The notes beneath the pieces are model-generated. The model was not told the DNA's origin. It made no database searches and saw only the letters and a list, made by a program, of their open reading frames with translations. A DNA stretch of 5,111 nucleotides from Acetobacteraceae bacterium. GTDB lineage: Bacteria; Pseudomonadota; Alphaproteobacteria; Acetobacterales; Acetobacteraceae. Numbering within the stretch: the stretch's first letter is position 1; every line of letters begins with the position of its first letter. Location: assembly GCA_027306955.1 (NCBI GenBank), contig DAHUXX010000093.1, positions 1-5,111 of the forward strand. The letters are read 5' to 3'. This document shows, piece by piece, positions 4,549 to 5,111 of the stretch. The position numbers and the translations under genes are program-made.

Positions 4549-5111
4549 ATGCGCCGCGGCGCGGCGATCGGCGCGCTGGCGGTGCTGCTCCTGGCCGCGA
4601 CCCAGGCTGCCAACGCGGCGGCGGAGCATGGGGGCACGCTGGCCTTCGTGGCCCAGGTGCCGCAGGGCGCCGTCCGCCTCGTCGATGTCCGCGCGAAGGC
4701 CGCCTGCGAGCACGCATCGCTCCCCGGCGCGCGCTGCCTTCCCGCGGCAAGCCTGTTCGGCTCTCACGGCCGCCCGGCGGGGTTCCACGCGCTGCGCTGG
4801 CTGCTCGGCACGATCGGACTTGCGGGAAGCGAGCGCGTGCTGGTCTTCGGCGCCTCCGCGCGGCAGGCGGCCTCGGTGGGCGCGCTGCTCTTCCTCGCCG
4901 GCCAGCGCGACGTCATGGTCCTCGACCACGCGCCGTCCATCCCGCCCGGCGCGCCGCCCGGCGCCCCGCGAAGCCTCGTGAGCGAAACGATCTTCACCGC
5001 CCCCATGCGCGACACGCTGCTCGTCGCCGCCCCGGAGCGGGCGCCGCGCGGAGCCATCGTCGCCGGCCCGCCCATCGCCCGCCTCGCCGCCTTCGCGCGC
5101 GCCTGGCACGC
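4549..5111 (+). CDS. Exported rhodanese-like protein lacking the catalytic cysteine (partial, runs off the right edge)
   Basis: 187 codons are visible and the frame is still open at the window end. It begins with a typical signal peptide: basic M-R-R, a hydrophobic core at about 6-18, and A-N-A cleavage near residue 23. The mature part opens with a rhodanese domain: L-V-D46-V-R48 with E54-H-A-S-L-P-G-A-R (the R-x-x-x-E-x-x-G-H-I-P-G-A motif in altered form), then R-V-L-V-F-G101-A-S-A-R-Q-A-A-S-V-G-A-L-L-F-L-A-G. In active rhodaneses the loop after this strand begins with the catalytic cysteine (Y-C-x-x-G-x-R-S); here that position is G101. C53 and C63 elsewhere in the domain could form a disulfide or substitute. 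After about residue 130 comes a proline-rich stretch and the start of a further region of unknown type. The protein probably acts in the periplasm with the operon's transporter, perhaps binding rather than cleaving a sulfur compound. The ATG follows the previous stop by 4 nt, implying translational coupling. Confidence 0.75.
   Translation, partial: MRRGAAIGALAVLLLAATQAANAAAEHGGTLAFVAQVPQGAVRLVDVRAKAACEHASLPGARCLPAASLFGSHGRPAGFHALRWLLGTIGLAGSERVLVFGASARQAASVGALLFLAGQRDVMVLDHAPSIPPGAPPGAPRSLVSETIFTAPMRDTLLVAAPERAPRGAIVAGPPIARLAAFARAWH

Noticed and set aside
1..5111. CRISPR array, tRNA or rRNA gene, insertion sequence, phage or toxin-antitoxin system
   Set aside because: No regularly spaced repeats, cloverleaf-type sequences, transposase motifs or toxin partner were seen. 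The ribbon-helix-helix gene has no adjacent small toxin gene.

Overview
This is a GC-rich (roughly two-thirds G+C), gene-dense stretch of bacterial chromosome. Codon use, GC level and the style of the proteins suggest a proteobacterium, most likely an alphaproteobacterium with inorganic sulfur metabolism. That is an inference: no rRNA or other taxonomic marker is present.

Left part (1-2287) is on the minus strand. In transcription order it holds a ribbon-helix-helix regulator (2287-1979), an alpha/beta hydrolase of the S15-like type (1926-1018) and an arginase-fold protein whose catalytic motifs are partly replaced (820-56). The hydrolase and arginase genes are separated by about 200 bp carrying a terminator-like inverted repeat. 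Part of this repeat recurs at the left edge of the window, just beyond the arginase stop codon.

A 180-bp divergent intergenic region (2288-2467) separates the regulator from a tightly packed plus-strand operon (2468 to beyond 5111). It is the most AT-rich part of the window and contains two short palindromes, which are operator candidates for the regulator.

The operon looks like a sulfur-acquisition or sulfur-transfer unit. The order is: (1) a protein matching the C-terminal half of YeeE/YedE (TsuA-type) thiosulfate transporters; (2) a protein matching the N-terminal half of the same transporter, with a GTG start; (3) a TusA-family sulfur carrier with a CPxP motif; (4) a 67-aa membrane-anchored protein; (5) a 29-aa single-helix protein; (6) a 91-aa membrane-anchored or secreted protein ending exactly in Gly-Gly-Cys; (7) an exported rhodanese-like protein lacking the usual catalytic cysteine, cut by the right edge. 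Spacing is 3-30 nt throughout.

Working model (inference): the two half-transporters assemble into one channel that passes thiosulfate or a sulfane-sulfur group inward to the TusA protein. The small membrane proteins and the periplasmic rhodanese-like protein would be accessory subunits on the outer face, with the Gly-Gly-Cys tail a possible sulfur-carrying arm similar in concept to SoxY. The transporter-TusA core is a known theme. The swapped split genes and the set of tiny proteins with the Cys tail are the parts that may be undescribed.
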